Assembly (NCBI RefSeq): GCF_013372285.1
Contig: NZ_CP054301.1
Coordinates: 2,225,001 to 2,289,000 of the forward strand
Direction of reading: 5' to 3'
Source: Marinomonas primoryensis
Lineage (GTDB): Bacteria > Pseudomonadota > Gammaproteobacteria > Pseudomonadales > Marinomonadaceae
DNA: 64,000 bases
Shown: positions 19,440-29,115 of the stretch, in pieces
Layout of the letters: every line of letters begins with the position of its first letter
Position numbering within the stretch: position 1 is the first letter of the stretch
Program-made: the position numbers and the translations under genes
Notes under the pieces: model-generated
What the model was told of the DNA's origin: nothing
Seen by the model: the letters and a program-made list of their open reading frames with translations, nothing else
Databases searched by the model: none

Positions 19440-20249
19440 CTAACCTCCTAACAAACGTTTAATAAAACCTTTCTTCTGGACTTCTAAGAAACGTAATGGA
19501 CGCTCCTCACCCATCAAACGATCAACCGCATCCATATAAGCCAAGCCAGCTTCAGATTCAGTGTCTAAAATGACAGGGGTACCTTGGTTTGAAGCCTTAA
19601 GCACCGCTTCCGACTCAGGAATAACACCAAGTAGCGGAATGGCTAAAATGTCTTCAACATCAGAAACACTTAACATCTCACCTGATGCAACACGCCCAGG
19701 ATGATAACGCGTCAACAGAAGGTGCTCTTCTATCGGCTCTTTTCCATCTTCGGCTCGTTTAGACTTACTTTGTAAAATACCCAAAATACGATCTGAGTCT
19801 CGTACAGAAGAAACCTCTGGATTAGTCACAACAATAGCCGCGTCAGCAAAATAAAGGGCCATTTGAGCGCCCTTCTCAATACCGGCAGGAGAATCACAGA
19901 TAATGTAGTCAAATTCCTTAGCAAGCTCGTCTAAAACTTCCTTCACGCCTTCAATGGTTAAAGCGTCTTTATCTCGCGTTTGTGAAGCCGGTAGAATGAA
20001 CAAACCTTTCGTACGCTTATCTTTAATTAAGGCTTGCGATAGTGTCGCTTCTTTATTGATTACATTTACAAAGTCATAAACCACTCGACGCTCGCAACCC
20101 ATAATCAAATCCAGATTACGTAAGCCTACATCAAAATCAATAATAACGGTTTTATGTCCTTTTAACGCAATACCAGTCCCAATAGCAGCGCTGGATGTTG
20201 TCTTACCTACACCACCTTTGCCTGAGGTGACTACTATGATCTTTGCCAA
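19440..20249 (-). CDS. minD: Septum site-determining ATPase MinD
   Basis: 269 residues. The deviant Walker A KGGVGKT is at residues 11-17, with further ParA-family motifs [14 protein letters not shown] and [16 protein letters not shown]. The C-terminal [11 protein letters not shown] is the amphipathic membrane-targeting helix. ATP-bound MinD dimers sit on the inner membrane, recruit MinC and are released by MinE. The start codon is TTG, preceded by GGGGGA at normal spacing; the next family residues ([12 protein letters not shown]) fix this choice. It is the middle gene of minC-minD-minE, 61 bases after minC. Confidence 0.98.
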   Translation of the reverse strand: MAKIIVVTSGKGGVGKTTSSAAIGTGIALKGHKTVIIDFDVGLRNLDLIMGCERRVVYDFVNVINKEATLSQALIKDKRTKGLFILPASQTRDKDALTIEGVKEVLDELAKEFDYIICDSPAGIEKGAQMALYFADAAIVVTNPEVSSVRDSDRILGILQSKSKRAEDGKEPIEEHLLLTRYHPGRVASGEMLSVSDVEDILAIPLLGVIPESEAVLKASNQGTPVILDTESEAGLAYMDAVDRLMGEERPLRFLEVQKKGFIKRLLGG

Positions 20250-20310
20250 TACTGTATCCCCCGATAATCCCGTTATGAGCTTATCTAAATAATAAAATGA
20301 AAAATTAACC

Positions 20311-21036
20311 TTAAAGCGGTACGATTTCTAAGCTATCGTCAACTAATAACACTTGCGCGCTGTCTTTCCAAACGATATTTTGAAGCGCATCGCTCAACAT
20401 AAAATTGCCCGCAATAGAAACCAGTTCTGCTTCCATGCTTTTACAAAAAATTCGAGCCTCCACATCGCCTTTAACACCAGCCAATGCGCGGCCACGTAAT
20501 GCACCGTAAACGTGAATATTGCCATCTGCCAATACTTCGGCTCCAGCGCTTACTTGAGCCAAAATAATCAAATCTCCTTCTGCATATACCTGTTGACCAG
20601 AACGTATCGGTTTCGAAATAACTTTCGTCGCTTGAGGTACCAAACGCTCCTCAACCACAGTTTTCACAACAACATCTGGGCTGGCTTCATCTTTTACGGA
20701 AGGAGAAACATTAATCGGTCTCGCTTTACTGGCAGGCAAAAGCGGAATCGTCACTGACGCATTCCATACTGGCAAGCCTTCTGGGTCGCAACGCCAACCA
20801 ATCACACCAAGGCCGAGGGCACTGACAGATCGAATCAGTGTTTCAAATTCTTCTAATGTGATGCCGCGTTTCATTTTCGAAATATCAATAATGATAGGAG
20901 CTTGATTGAAAAAATGCGGCACCTGATCAATTTTTTCTTTTAGATGAAAAACAATATCATCTAATGAGAAGGTTTGAATTTCTAGCAAAACTGTCGTAAC
21001 GACACTTCCTTTAAGTCGGAAGCCTGAGTCTGTCAT
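20311..21036 (-). CDS. minC: Septum site-determining protein MinC
   Basis: 241 residues. The N-terminal domain (about 1-105) binds FtsZ and blocks ring assembly. A proline- and charge-rich linker (about 106-135) leads to the C-terminal beta-helix domain (about 138-235), with the family signature RSGQQVYAEGDLIILAQVS and then AEVLADGNIHVYGALRGRA. The latter domain binds MinD and dimerises. It is the first gene of the min operon, with an ATG start and about 300 bases of leader and intergenic DNA upstream. Confidence 0.95.
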   Translation of the reverse strand: MTDSGFRLKGSVVTTVLLEIQTFSLDDIVFHLKEKIDQVPHFFNQAPIIIDISKMKRGITLEEFETLIRSVSALGLGVIGWRCDPEGLPVWNASVTIPLLPASKARPINVSPSVKDEASPDVVVKTVVEERLVPQATKVISKPIRSGQQVYAEGDLIILAQVSAGAEVLADGNIHVYGALRGRALAGVKGDVEARIFCKSMEAELVSIAGNFMLSDALQNIVWKDSAQVLLVDDSLEIVPL

Positions 21037-21339
21037 GCAAAGTGTCCTTTTTAGTACCTAAAATGGCTTTAAATAGTATTAAGCCGAGCTGAACTAACCT
21101 CATCAGCGCAAGAAATCTATTCTATCAAGCTGAACGATTAAAGAAAGTCACCACGACAATGTCTTTACACTCCCAGAAAAGCCTCTCTGCTCCCTTATAG
21201 TGCTAAGAATAACGTAAAATGTGCAAGAATGAACGAAAGATTAACCTTTTGATTTAGTTAATCTTTTACAACTTACTTACAGACTTGTTCCCATTAATCT
21301 GGGGAAAACTTTTGCACCATTAAAAACCGATAAAAATTC
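21037..21339. other. Intergenic region between sbcC and minC
   Basis: About 300 bases without an ORF I can support. It must contain the promoter of the minus-strand min operon and the 3' end of the sbcC transcript. No clear terminator hairpin or consensus promoter stands out. Confidence 0.5.
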
Positions 21340-24300
21340 TCATTCATCCACAGTATGAACCGCGAATTCAGCAGATAATCGACTCACACCCAAACCACTT
21401 TGCTTGGTTAACTTTATCTGTACCGGAATACGCTCTTTCAGTGCACTAATATGACTGATAATTCCGATGGTTTTACCGGATGAATGCAAGTTATCCAACG
21501 CGTCCAAAGCGGATTCCAGCGTCTCGCTGTCTAACGTACCAAAGCCCTCGTCTAAAAATAGCGAATCAATGCTGGTTTTATGGGACACCAAATCAGACAG
21601 CGCCAACGCCAACGCCAAACTAACGAGGAAAGACTCACCGCCTGAAAGGGTTTTTGTATCACGCGATACATCCGCCTGCCACGTGTCTACTACAGCCAAC
21701 GACAAGGCCTCTTCGTGCCTCATTAGCTGATAGCGTCGATGTAGAATATTCAAATGCTGATTGGCTAAATACACTAAATGATCCAATGTGAGACTTTGTG
21801 CAAAGCGACGGAACTTCGCGCCGTCTGCCGAGCCAATCAAATGATTCAAGCGATCTAAATGAATCAACTCATCACGTAATCGATTCAACTCCTCTACCGA
21901 CGCTTTAGCTTGCTCTCGCCGCTGCTTTTCTTCGCGTATTTTCTGCGACACCTCACCCAAATGTCGATTCAATTGCTGTCGTTGTGTCTCAAGCGTCTCG
22001 ACCAAAGCCAGCAGCTCATCTAGTGAGGTATTGTCCAGTGAGCCATTGCCTGTCAACTCGTTAGTCGGTTTTTGATTCGTGTGATCAAGCAATGCGTCTT
22101 CCGACTGTGTTAGCAAAGCCGCTTGTCGAGTCATCGTTTCTTTCAATACGACAGACATGTCTTGCAAGGTTTTCAAGTCAGCTTCCGTCAAACACGCCAA
22201 TTGCCAGGTACTTTCGTCACTAAAACCTTTCTCTTTCAACACGACTTGCCAAGCAGAGCCCGCCGACTCCCACTCTTTATGCAAAGACGCTAAAGATTTT
22301 TCGAGCGCTTTTAACGTCGCTAACAAGGTCGTCACTGCTTCCTGAGCTTGCTCTCGTTCTTTCAACGCCGTTTCGTAGTCTATTCGTTTTCCTGCCAATG
22401 CCGCTTGCGCAACGGATCGTACGTCAGACAAGGATTTTCCAGCCAGCTTGTCAAACAACGCCGCGTCTATCTTGTCCAACTCATCACGCAATCTGTTTGC
22501 TTTAAGCGTTACGTCATTGACTTGAGCGTCGCCTTCTTTCAGTCGATCTTCTAGTACCGAAATTTCATAACCAAGCTGTTCGATTTGCTTCACTTGCGCA
22601 TCATGATTCACTTTCGTGTCTCGCCATAATTGCAAGGACGCTTGCAATGCTAACAAGGATTCCGCCAATGGTGACGCCAGATAACGCTCAGGCACATCAG
22701 ATGAAGTCATCGAAGCCATCAGCGCCTGTTCAATACGGTCTTTTTCAGTGGCTGTTTTTTGATATTCCAACTGTTTTGATTCAAGCGTTTGACGAAACGA
22801 GCGACCTTGAAACTCCAGCTGCTGAAGGTCTTGCGCCACCTGATGCATTTGAGTGTTGGCGCTGGTGAATTCCTGTTCTAAAGCAGTTCGTTGCTGATGC
22901 TTTTCCAATACCGCTTGGTTGAGCTCAAACACACCCTGCCACTCTTGCTGAATGTCAGCCACGCAAGAAGACATTCGAGCCGCTTCAAACGCTTGCAGCG
23001 GATAGCTTCCACTCACATTCGTTAAAGGCATCAAATCATTTAACATCGACAACAATTCGCTCTCTGCGGTCGTCAGTTCTTTTAGCCACGCGAGGCGCTG
23101 ATCGTGGCGCATTTCTTGTTCGCGCTCAACGGCCTTTTGATCGGCTTTGAGTGCTTGTCCAGCTTGCACCAATGCGTCCAGTTCAGACTGTAATTGCTGC
23201 AATCGCGTTTGGTTTTCGACATTCACTTCTTTATGCAAGGCTTGGTCGAGTTCGTGCTCATGAGAACCACACAACGGACACGCATCGTGCTCGCCCAATG
23301 ACTGTCGCAATTCGTTCAGCGACACAATATGACGTTCAGCGTCCACCAGCTTAGCCAAATCCATACAATGAGCGTTTTTCTCTTTGTAAGTTTGCCTTTG
23401 CTGTACAAGCTGTTCGGCTTGCTGAGTAAGCTGAGTCACTAATGCCTGGATAGAATCATCAATCTGCTGAACTTGTTGACGCTTACCTTGATAAGACTCA
23501 TAACGATGCACAAGCTCAGCGGATTTTTGCTGCCTGATTTCCAAGCCTCGAAAATGATCTTGCCATTCATTCAACTCACGCCCGGACGACATGGCATGAA
23601 ACGCCTCAACAACTACATTTAATTGTTGCTCAAGCGTAGCGGCATGATTGATTTGTTTCTCTAACGCAATTTTACCGGCGGCAAAGGTACTTAAAGCTGA
23701 ATCTAGTGCGGCTTGCGCAGACGATACTTCCGCAGCAATTCGAGTCAAATCCTGATCTTGAGCCTGAATTGACGATTGTTGATATTGCCAGTTCGACAGT
23801 TGTGCTTCTATTTTCTCTGGAGCCTGCCATTCAGACAAACGCTGCTGGTTGCTTTCACAAGCCAATGTGCTTTCGAGGTGTTTTTGCTTCTGCTGTTCTA
23901 ACGCATTCACACTTTCGAGGCGTTTTTGCTCAATCACATTACGTAGATTATTTGTCTCGACTAGCTGCTCATTGACGCTCTCTCGACGAGAAACCAACGG
24001 CTGAATGCTGTTAGCAATGTCTTCGTTAAGCGCATCCCATAGTTGGGTCTGTGCTTCAAATGTCTGTTTTACACTCTTGGTATGAACATCGAGTTGTTCA
24101 ATCACCTTACTTTGTTCAAGGTGTTTCTGTGAGACTTCCGCCTGTTCACGCTCAAGCTCCGTCTTTCGGCGCTGAATGTCTTTCAAACTTTCATTCTGAG
24201 GACGAAGTTTGTTCGCAATATCGGCTTTTTCTAATGCGTCTTGCTTTGGTTTGAAATCCGCCAACGCGGTGATCGCATCTTCATTGCGTTGCTTACTTGT

Positions 24301-25074
24301 CGCTAACTGCGTTACAAGGTTCGATTCTGTCTGACGCCACTCAAGATTTGTCTTATGTTGCTTGAGATTGTCAGACAAGTTTTTGTCTTCTGCTGCTAGG
24401 GTTGTTTCTTGTTCGATAAGCGCTTGCAGTGCGTCTTCGCTCAATAGCTGGCGTTGTGCATTAATGGCTTCTAACTGCGCAATTTTCTGGCGTTCTGCTT
24501 TGTGCTTTTCAAACACCCATTTAGACACTTGCCCGTAGATTTCTGTGCCAGTTAACTCTTCCAACAACTCTGCTCTGTCATTGGCAGAAGCGTTCAAAAA
24601 AGCCGAAAACCCACCTTGAGCAAGTAACATGGACTTGGTAAAACGTGAAAAATCCAACCCAGTAATTTCGGCGATTTTATCAATTTTTTCGTTTATTTTA
24701 GTCGTAATAATGGTGCCATCTATCTCACACAACTCGCATGTCATAGGCTGTAACTTACCATCACTGTTTCCACGCGCACGACGTTGTCCCCAAAACGCTC
24801 GGTAGCCTTTGCCTTTAATTTCAAATTCAACTTCCGCAAGGCATTCCGCGGTATGACGCGTCATTAGTTCATTCTGGCTAGGCGACACTTTTAGACGGGG
24901 CGTTTCATGATACAAAGCCAAACAAATTGCATCCAACAATGTGGACTTACCCGCGCCCGTTGGCCCCACAATGGCAAACACACCCGCGTCATCAAATGGC
25001 GCTTTGGTGAAATCGATTTCCCATTCGCCTTTTAAGGAATTGATATTTTTCAGTCGGAGCTTACAAATTTTCAT
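21340..25074 (-). CDS. sbcC: Exonuclease subunit SbcC
   Basis: 1244 residues, an SMC-like/Rad50-type ATPase. The N-terminal half-ATPase has Walker [10 protein letters not shown] (37-45) and a Q-loop near [11 protein letters not shown]. Two long coiled-coil arms (about 180-590 and 615-1080) flank the zinc hook CPLC near residue 600. The C-terminal half has the signature [15 protein letters not shown], Walker [15 protein letters not shown] and an H-loop ISH. With SbcD it forms the complex that opens DNA hairpins and processes blocked ends. At about 1,240 residues it is longer than E. coli SbcC (1048), with the extra length in the coiled coils. The ATG overlaps the sbcD stop (ATGA). Confidence 0.96.
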   Translation of the reverse strand: MKICKLRLKNINSLKGEWEIDFTKAPFDDAGVFAIVGPTGAGKSTLLDAICLALYHETPRLKVSPSQNELMTRHTAECLAEVEFEIKGKGYRAFWGQRRARGNSDGKLQPMTCELCEIDGTIITTKINEKIDKIAEITGLDFSRFTKSMLLAQGGFSAFLNASANDRAELLEELTGTEIYGQVSKWVFEKHKAERQKIAQLEAINAQRQLLSEDALQALIEQETTLAAEDKNLSDNLKQHKTNLEWRQTESNLVTQLATSKQRNEDAITALADFKPKQDALEKADIANKLRPQNESLKDIQRRKTELEREQAEVSQKHLEQSKVIEQLDVHTKSVKQTFEAQTQLWDALNEDIANSIQPLVSRRESVNEQLVETNNLRNVIEQKRLESVNALEQQKQKHLESTLACESNQQRLSEWQAPEKIEAQLSNWQYQQSSIQAQDQDLTRIAAEVSSAQAALDSALSTFAAGKIALEKQINHAATLEQQLNVVVEAFHAMSSGRELNEWQDHFRGLEIRQQKSAELVHRYESYQGKRQQVQQIDDSIQALVTQLTQQAEQLVQQRQTYKEKNAHCMDLAKLVDAERHIVSLNELRQSLGEHDACPLCGSHEHELDQALHKEVNVENQTRLQQLQSELDALVQAGQALKADQKAVEREQEMRHDQRLAWLKELTTAESELLSMLNDLMPLTNVSGSYPLQAFEAARMSSCVADIQQEWQGVFELNQAVLEKHQQRTALEQEFTSANTQMHQVAQDLQQLEFQGRSFRQTLESKQLEYQKTATEKDRIEQALMASMTSSDVPERYLASPLAESLLALQASLQLWRDTKVNHDAQVKQIEQLGYEISVLEDRLKEGDAQVNDVTLKANRLRDELDKIDAALFDKLAGKSLSDVRSVAQAALAGKRIDYETALKEREQAQEAVTTLLATLKALEKSLASLHKEWESAGSAWQVVLKEKGFSDESTWQLACLTEADLKTLQDMSVVLKETMTRQAALLTQSEDALLDHTNQKPTNELTGNGSLDNTSLDELLALVETLETQRQQLNRHLGEVSQKIREEKQRREQAKASVEELNRLRDELIHLDRLNHLIGSADGAKFRRFAQSLTLDHLVYLANQHLNILHRRYQLMRHEEALSLAVVDTWQADVSRDTKTLSGGESFLVSLALALALSDLVSHKTSIDSLFLDEGFGTLDSETLESALDALDNLHSSGKTIGIISHISALKERIPVQIKLTKQSGLGVSRLSAEFAVHTVDE

Positions 25075-26366
25075 GATTGCTGCTCCTGACTTTCTTCCAT
25101 CTCGATCAAACAGTGATTAAACAAATTGGTTAATATCACGCTTTCTTCTTCATCAATGTCAGCATTGTCCTGCAAGCTTTTCTCAAACACCTCTTTTACA
25201 GTCAATTCAGACAAGGTTTGACGCGATTCAAAAGCATCCTTCTTTGTTTCCACTGCGCTTTTTCGCATTACTCGAAGCAGCTCAATGGGTTTGCCTTCTA
25301 TGGCCTCTACCAGTCGTTTATGCACATCGCTTAAATATTCATCCGCAATCACCGTAACTTCTAGCCAAAGGCTCTTACCTTCCAAAATAGAGCAATCTTT
25401 CGTCTTTGACTCGGTCAATGGAAGGTCGGCAATCTGCTTTAGTACATCCTTCAAATTGCCTTTTAGGCTTTGCATCGGCTGAAAGGTTGGAATGGTATGA
25501 AGTTGAATTGGCTCTTGTCGCTCATCGAAAAGATCCATTGCTAACGCTTGATCACCGAAGGCCGCGGTATCAATAACAACCAAGGACTTATCTCGACCCA
25601 GCTCATCAAAACTTAAAGGAATCGGCGAGCCGCTATAACGAAAACGGCCATCTTTGGTGATGGCTTGCGCACGGTGAATATGCCCAAGGGCAAGGTAGTC
25701 AAATTTAGGAAAAACAGACGTTGGCAAGGCTTCCAGCGTACCGACATAAAGATCACGAACCGACTCGCTCACTTGTCCGCCCATTGCCGTAAGATGACCT
25801 GTTCCAATGATTGGCACAGGTTGCTTAAGCGCTGTATTTTTCTCGCAGGTAAGTTCAAACACCTGCTGATAAAAATCACCAATGCGTTGCAACAGACCGA
25901 GCTTCTTATCTTGTTCAGATTGACCCGCAGTGCTCTTCATTACATCTTTTGGACGTAAATATGGTACAGCACACACCCACGCAGCTACCTCACCATTTTT
26001 ATCTTTAAGCGCAATAACGTGAGACTCAAGGTCATCAATATTCGCTTGACTCGACACTTGAGTATCTAGATAAGAAAGCAGACTTTTCGACTCATTGAGC
26101 ATGCTCACAGAATCATGATTACCCGCCACAATGACCAACTGACACTCACGCGCCTTCATGTCTAATACCAACTGATGGTACATTTCTCGCGCATAACTTG
26201 GCGGTGATCCCGTATCAAAAATATCGCCTGCTATAATCACCGCATTGATGGATTCGCTGTCCACCAGCGCCAGCAACCATACAATAAATGCCTTATGCTC
26301 GTCGCGACGGGATTTTCCCATAAAATGCTGACCAAGATGCCAATCAGAAGTGTGAAGAATTTTCAT
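25071..26366 (-). CDS. sbcD: Exonuclease subunit SbcD
   Basis: 431 residues, a Mre11-type metallophosphoesterase. Metal-binding motifs are in order: TSDWHLG (Asp8, His10), [13 protein letters not shown] near 48, VAGNHDS near 83, [10 protein letters not shown] near 200 and [10 protein letters not shown] near 238. A C-terminal capping domain follows. It is the nuclease subunit of SbcCD, with ATP-dependent double-strand exonuclease and hairpin endonuclease activity using Mn2+. It is translationally coupled to sbcC by a 4-base overlap. The ferredoxin-like gene begins 34 bases upstream on the same strand, so all three may be co-transcribed. Confidence 0.96.
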   Translation of the reverse strand: MKILHTSDWHLGQHFMGKSRRDEHKAFIVWLLALVDSESINAVIIAGDIFDTGSPPSYAREMYHQLVLDMKARECQLVIVAGNHDSVSMLNESKSLLSYLDTQVSSQANIDDLESHVIALKDKNGEVAAWVCAVPYLRPKDVMKSTAGQSEQDKKLGLLQRIGDFYQQVFELTCEKNTALKQPVPIIGTGHLTAMGGQVSESVRDLYVGTLEALPTSVFPKFDYLALGHIHRAQAITKDGRFRYSGSPIPLSFDELGRDKSLVVIDTAAFGDQALAMDLFDERQEPIQLHTIPTFQPMQSLKGNLKDVLKQIADLPLTESKTKDCSILEGKSLWLEVTVIADEYLSDVHKRLVEAIEGKPIELLRVMRKSAVETKKDAFESRQTLSELTVKEVFEKSLQDNADIDEEESVILTNLFNHCLIEMEESQEQQS

Positions 26367-26399
26367 TAATACAATCCATTAAAAAGAATAAGACCAACG

Positions 26400-27293
26400 C
26401 TAACGAACAAAATGTAATTGATTCGTACGAATTCTCAGAGGCGCGAGCGCTTGTGCCCAATCCTTCTCTGATAATTTTTGGCCATGATAAATAATTTGTA
26501 TTGAAGCACTGCCAGTATCAGTCAGCGCTTCTTGAAGAAAAGCAATAAGCGCATCATCCGCCAAACTAAGCGTTAGTTCATTATTCGCGAACAAAGCAAA
26601 ATGCCCGAGAAAAGTTGGCGTGTAATCCAACAAAGCGTCATGCCAATAAGATTCAAAAATCGCATTATCAGGAGATGAAATAACCACAACAGGCGCATCG
26701 GCAATATCCATTTCAAACAACAAACGCCCTTTGCGCATCCCAGTCGATAACTGAACATCCACCTTACCATCAGACGAAAGTGCCAAGGCTCTCAGCCAAT
26801 CCGGGTAGTGTAACTGTTCTTTCTGCAACACCACCTTCAATGGTGCTCCAGCAGGGTTTAACGCCATACACTCATAAAAATGAGCTTGCTTATTATATGG
26901 ATTTTGAGACAGCGCTTTAAATGACTCTTTAGATTGCTCTTTAAACGGTAAGGAAACAAAAACACGGTCGCCAAAAGAATCGTCACTGGGCCCTAAAAGA
27001 GTAAGCTCAATAGAAACCTCTTCAAGGGAAATATTACTTAAAACAGTAAAAGAGGAAGACGCGGACGGTGTGTGCCGAGTTAAAGACATATCAGAAGCAA
27101 CCGTCGTTTGGCAGGAAAGAATCGACTCGCAATTACTCGCATCATAAAGACGACACGCACCACAAGCTCCAGCACGACAACCATAACGAACATCCGCACC
27201 CTGAGAAAGTAACGACGACAACAAATTGTCACCCAAAACCGCCTCAAACTGCTCATCATCCAACTCTATCGTCAGCGCCTGTGAATCCATCAT
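26400..27293 (-). CDS. 2Fe-2S ferredoxin-domain protein
   Basis: 297 residues. The N-terminal 90 residues are a plant-type 2Fe-2S ferredoxin domain with C-x4-C-x2-C (CRAGACGACRLYD) and the fourth cysteine in SILSCQTTV. The rest resembles a flavin-reductase FAD-binding barrel (EVSIELTLLGPSDD, FVSLPFK) and a degraded NAD-binding half (VVVISSPDNAIF), as in CDP-6-deoxy-delta-3,4-glucoseen reductase or naphthalene-dioxygenase-type reductases. The usual RxYS flavin motif is not obvious, so cofactor and partner are uncertain. Tandem ATG codons (27293, 27290) follow GAGG; either may be used. It lies upstream of sbcD on the same strand. Confidence 0.8.
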   Translation of the reverse strand: MMDSQALTIELDDEQFEAVLGDNLLSSLLSQGADVRYGCRAGACGACRLYDASNCESILSCQTTVASDMSLTRHTPSASSSFTVLSNISLEEVSIELTLLGPSDDSFGDRVFVSLPFKEQSKESFKALSQNPYNKQAHFYECMALNPAGAPLKVVLQKEQLHYPDWLRALALSSDGKVDVQLSTGMRKGRLLFEMDIADAPVVVISSPDNAIFESYWHDALLDYTPTFLGHFALFANNELTLSLADDALIAFLQEALTDTGSASIQIIYHGQKLSEKDWAQALAPLRIRTNQLHFVR

Positions 27294-27368
27294 CCAACCT
27301 CATCTTTGATCTGGTTATTATGACATATTCTAACGCCTCACCCTCTCCCTTTCTTAAAACGCATTCCT

Positions 27369-27402
27369 AAAAAAGAAAAGACAATGTTTGCTGGAAACAT
27401 TG
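27369..27402 (-). terminator. Terminator-like hairpin at the edge of the accessory region
   Basis: Perfect 8-bp stem (CAATGTTT/AAACATTG, loop 5) followed on the minus strand by TCTTTTCTTTTTT. It would end transcripts coming from the truncated genes at 27.4-27.9 kb before they enter the ferredoxin gene. Confidence 0.65.
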
Positions 27403-27429
27403 CCTTGGGTTATCTAATCGAAAATCGGC

Positions 27430-27528
27430 TTATTGGGTAACAACCAAGTGAAATGACATTCCTTCCGAATACTGTTTAGCTTCATCAAGGCCAGTACTTA
27501 ACTCTGCGAATAGACCAGGATTGATCAT
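27430..27528 (-). CDS. Short ORF, possible antitoxin-type N-terminal fragment
   Basis: 32-residue ORF (MINPGLFAELSTGLDEAKQY, then SEGMSFHLVVTQ). It starts six bases beyond the right boundary of the attC-like site, as cassette ORFs usually do. The first 20 residues resemble the N-terminal helix of small HigA/NadS-like antitoxins, from memory only. No helix-turn-helix follows, so if real it is truncated. There is no Shine-Dalgarno. It could be noise. Confidence 0.3.
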   Translation of the reverse strand: MINPGLFAELSTGLDEAKQYSEGMSFHLVVTQ

Positions 27529-27533
27529 TTAAG

Positions 27534-27597
27534 TAACGCACGTATTTACGGCTGGTTTGGGAGCGTAGCGGAAAACCAGTCCGACTATATGCGCTTA
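27534..27597 (-). other. attC-like (integron VCR-type) folded recombination site
   Basis: 64 bp that fold into two stems separated by unpaired spacers. The outer stem is TAACGCA (27534-27540) with TGCG-TTA (27590-27597, one extra base). The inner stem is CGGCTGGTTT (27549-27558) with AAACCAG-CCG (27573-27583, one extra base). The apical loop has 14 nt. In minus-strand reading it begins TAAGCGCA, two bases after the HEPN-like stop codon, and ends TGCGTTA. The extrahelical bases fall on the 5' arm, as in attC sites. The ends resemble the VCR ends as I remember them. No integrase gene is in the window. Confidence 0.45.
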
Positions 27598-27912
27598 TTA
27601 TATTTTGAATGCTCGGAAATCATTACTATGAGACAAGTCACAAAGTCCTTTTACCATGCCGTAGAGCCTTGCGATAGCACTAGTTATAGTCCGATTTTCT
27701 AAATTCTGGGAATTGGCAATTGTAGAAACAAAACTATTAACGCGAGGTTCTATGCTTTCATAGTTAAGATTGTGTGCAAGTTTATTTCGGATACTATTAA
27801 GCTCTTTAACTTGCTTCCATAGCCACTCCGGTTCTTTGCTCTTAAGGCACATGCTCTCACCTATCGCAATGCAGTGAGCTGTGGTATGGACCCACTTTTG
27901 TAGACATCTCAT
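27598..27912 (-). pseudogene. HEPN-like ORF, 5'-truncated by the IS element
   Basis: An ORF of 104 codons whose first 10 or so codons lie inside the IS end, so the natural N-terminus is missing. Only 27598-27881 is native DNA. The remainder (CIAIGESMCLKSKEPEW, then WKQVKELNSIRNKLAHNL) contains R-x4-H (RNKLAH), the motif of HEPN-fold proteins, many of which are RNases in toxin-antitoxin and defence systems; non-catalytic HEPN proteins share it. Its stop codon abuts the attC-like site. It is not in frame with the nuclease gene on the other side of the IS, so the two were probably separate genes. An internal ATG near 27853 could start a shorter product, but function is unlikely. Confidence 0.55.
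27882..27906 (+). repeat. Left inverted repeat of the IS3 element
   Basis: TGGTATGGACCCACTTTT and seven further bases; pairs with 29091-29115 with three mismatches (positions 14, 18 and 19 of the repeat). Confidence 0.85.
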
Positions 27913-27946
27913 AGCTATATAATAATAGGTAAAGATGAGGTGAATT

Positions 27947-28240
27947 ATGAGTGGGAAACGCTATACCGAAGAGTTCAAAATTGAAGCCGTTAAACAAGTA
28001 ACAGAGCGTGGTTATAAGATTGCTGAAGTGGCTGAGCGACTTGGCGTTAGTTACAAAAGTATGCATGATTGGATTGCTCGATACCGCAAACCTGAAGCAA
28101 GTCGAAAAGCGGAAGATTCCGCTCAGTCAGAGATCCAACGGCTCAAAGCGGAGCTTCAGCGGGTGACCGAAGAGAGGGACATTCTAAAGGAGGCCGCCGT
28201 GTACTTTGCCGGGGAGTCAAAGAAAAGTACACGTTCATAA
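27947..28240 (+). CDS. IS3-family transposase OrfA
   Basis: 97 residues. The N-terminal helix-turn-helix (about 5-50: YTEEFKIEAVKQV, EVAERLGVSYKSMHDWI) binds the IS ends. A leucine-zipper-like coiled coil (about 60-88: EIQRLKAELQRVTEERDIL) allows dimerisation. The end AAVYFAGESKK is typical of IS3-group OrfA. An A-AAG motif (28219-28222) near the end is a likely -1 frameshift site that would give the OrfAB fusion transposase. Its ATG lies 40 bases inside the left inverted repeat. Confidence 0.95.
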   Translation: MSGKRYTEEFKIEAVKQVTERGYKIAEVAERLGVSYKSMHDWIARYRKPEASRKAEDSAQSEIQRLKAELQRVTEERDILKEAAVYFAGESKKSTRS

Positions 28241-29097
28241 AATCACGGCTCAACGACTATTCTATTGTTGTCTTATGTCGAACACTGCAAGTCCATAGGA
28301 GCGGTTTTTACGCTTGGCTGGACCGCCCAAAAAGTCGACGAGAACAAGAAGATGACCAACTTGCCGTTACGATTAAAATGCATTGGCTTGAGAGTGGTTG
28401 TGTTTACGGCTACCGCAATATCACCAAAGACCTAAAAGGAGAAGGTAAGTCTTGTGGAAAGAATCGAGTGCTAAGAGTGATGCGCCGTGAGGGCCTAAAA
28501 GCGCTCATAGGCTACAAACGTCACCCTGTTTTTTATAGTGGCGCTGAGCGTAACACAGCGCCAAATACACTAAATAGAGAGTTTATTGTCCCAGAGCCAG
28601 ATCAAGTCTGGGTAACTGATTTTACGTATATCCGGACAAAAGAAGGCTGGCTTTACGTCACCGTCGTTGTGGATCTATTTTCTAGATTGATCGTAGGGTG
28701 GTCAATGAGATCAAGAGCAACAGCGGAGTCGGTTATTGATGCTTTACTCATGGCTATTTGGCGGCGACGTCCCACAAAAAAAGTACTGGTACACTCTGAT
28801 CAAGGCGCTCAATATACCTCGAAAGATTGGCAAACCTTCTTAAAAGATAATAATCTGGAAGCCAGTATGAGCCGTCGTGGTAATTGCCATGATAATGCCG
28901 TTGCGGAAAGCTTTTTCTCATTGTTAAAAAAAGAAAGAGTACGCAATCGAACCTATCAAACAAGAAGCGATGCTCGTTCAGAGATTTTTGATTATATCGA
29001 GTGCTTTTATAATCCAAAGCGACACCATGGATCCAATGATGGATTATCGCCACTGCAATATGAAAAGCGATATTTTACGGAGCTAGAAACTGTCTAG
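28216..29097 (+). CDS. IS3-family transposase OrfB (rve integrase core, made by -1 frameshift)
   Basis: About 293 codons in the -1 phase relative to orfA. The frame is open from 28216 without a good start codon, so it is probably expressed only as the OrfAB fusion; an ATG-only call would start at 28378 and lose 54 residues (starting VKEKYTFIKSRLNDY). The N-terminal HTH_21 region (YGYRNITKDLK) is followed by the RNase H-like catalytic core. The DDE triad is in WVTDFTYI, HSDQGAQY and AVAESFFS, with exactly 35 residues between the second D and the E. Its stop lies within the right inverted repeat. Confidence 0.93.
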   Translation, partial: VKEKYTFIKSRLNDYSIVVLCRTLQVHRSGFYAWLDRPKSRREQEDDQLAVTIKMHWLESGCVYGYRNITKDLKGEGKSCGKNRVLRVMRREGLKALIGYKRHPVFYSGAERNTAPNTLNREFIVPEPDQVWVTDFTYIRTKEGWLYVTVVVDLFSRLIVGWSMRSRATAESVIDALLMAIWRRRPTKKVLVHSDQGAQYTSKDWQTFLKDNNLEASMSRRGNCHDNAVAESFFSLLKKERVRNRTYQTRSDARSEIFDYIECFYNPKRHHGSNDGLSPLQYEKRYFTELETV

Positions 29098-29115
29098 GAA
29101 ACTGGGTCCATACCA
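29091..29115 (+). repeat. Right inverted repeat of the IS3 element
   Basis: Ends in TGGGTCCATACCA, the complement of the left end. It supplies the last five codons and stop of the truncated minus-strand nuclease gene. Confidence 0.85.

Larger units (their letters stand above)
27882..29115 (+). mobile_element. IS3-family insertion sequence, complete, about 1.23 kb
   Basis: Bounded by 25-bp imperfect inverted repeats (22 of 25 matching) that begin TGGTATGGACCCA and end 5'-TG...CA-3' as in the IS3 family. It carries overlapping orfA and orfB in the 0 and -1 phases. Both frames are intact and the DDE residues are present, so the element looks potentially active. No 3-4 bp direct repeat is visible at the flanks (CTG against AGA), which suggests a deletion or recombination after insertion. 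Its left end cuts a HEPN-like ORF and its right end cuts a nuclease gene. Confidence 0.92.

Noticed and set aside
23706..23975. Plus-strand ORFs inside sbcC
   Set aside because: Shadow frames of the coiled-coil region with no independent support.
27369..27402. A second attC site closing the small cassette
   Set aside because: It is a simple 8-bp hairpin with a T run and lacks the double-stem and spacer layout; it is a terminator.
28754..29053. Minus-strand ORF inside the IS
   Set aside because: Antisense to the intact transposase core.
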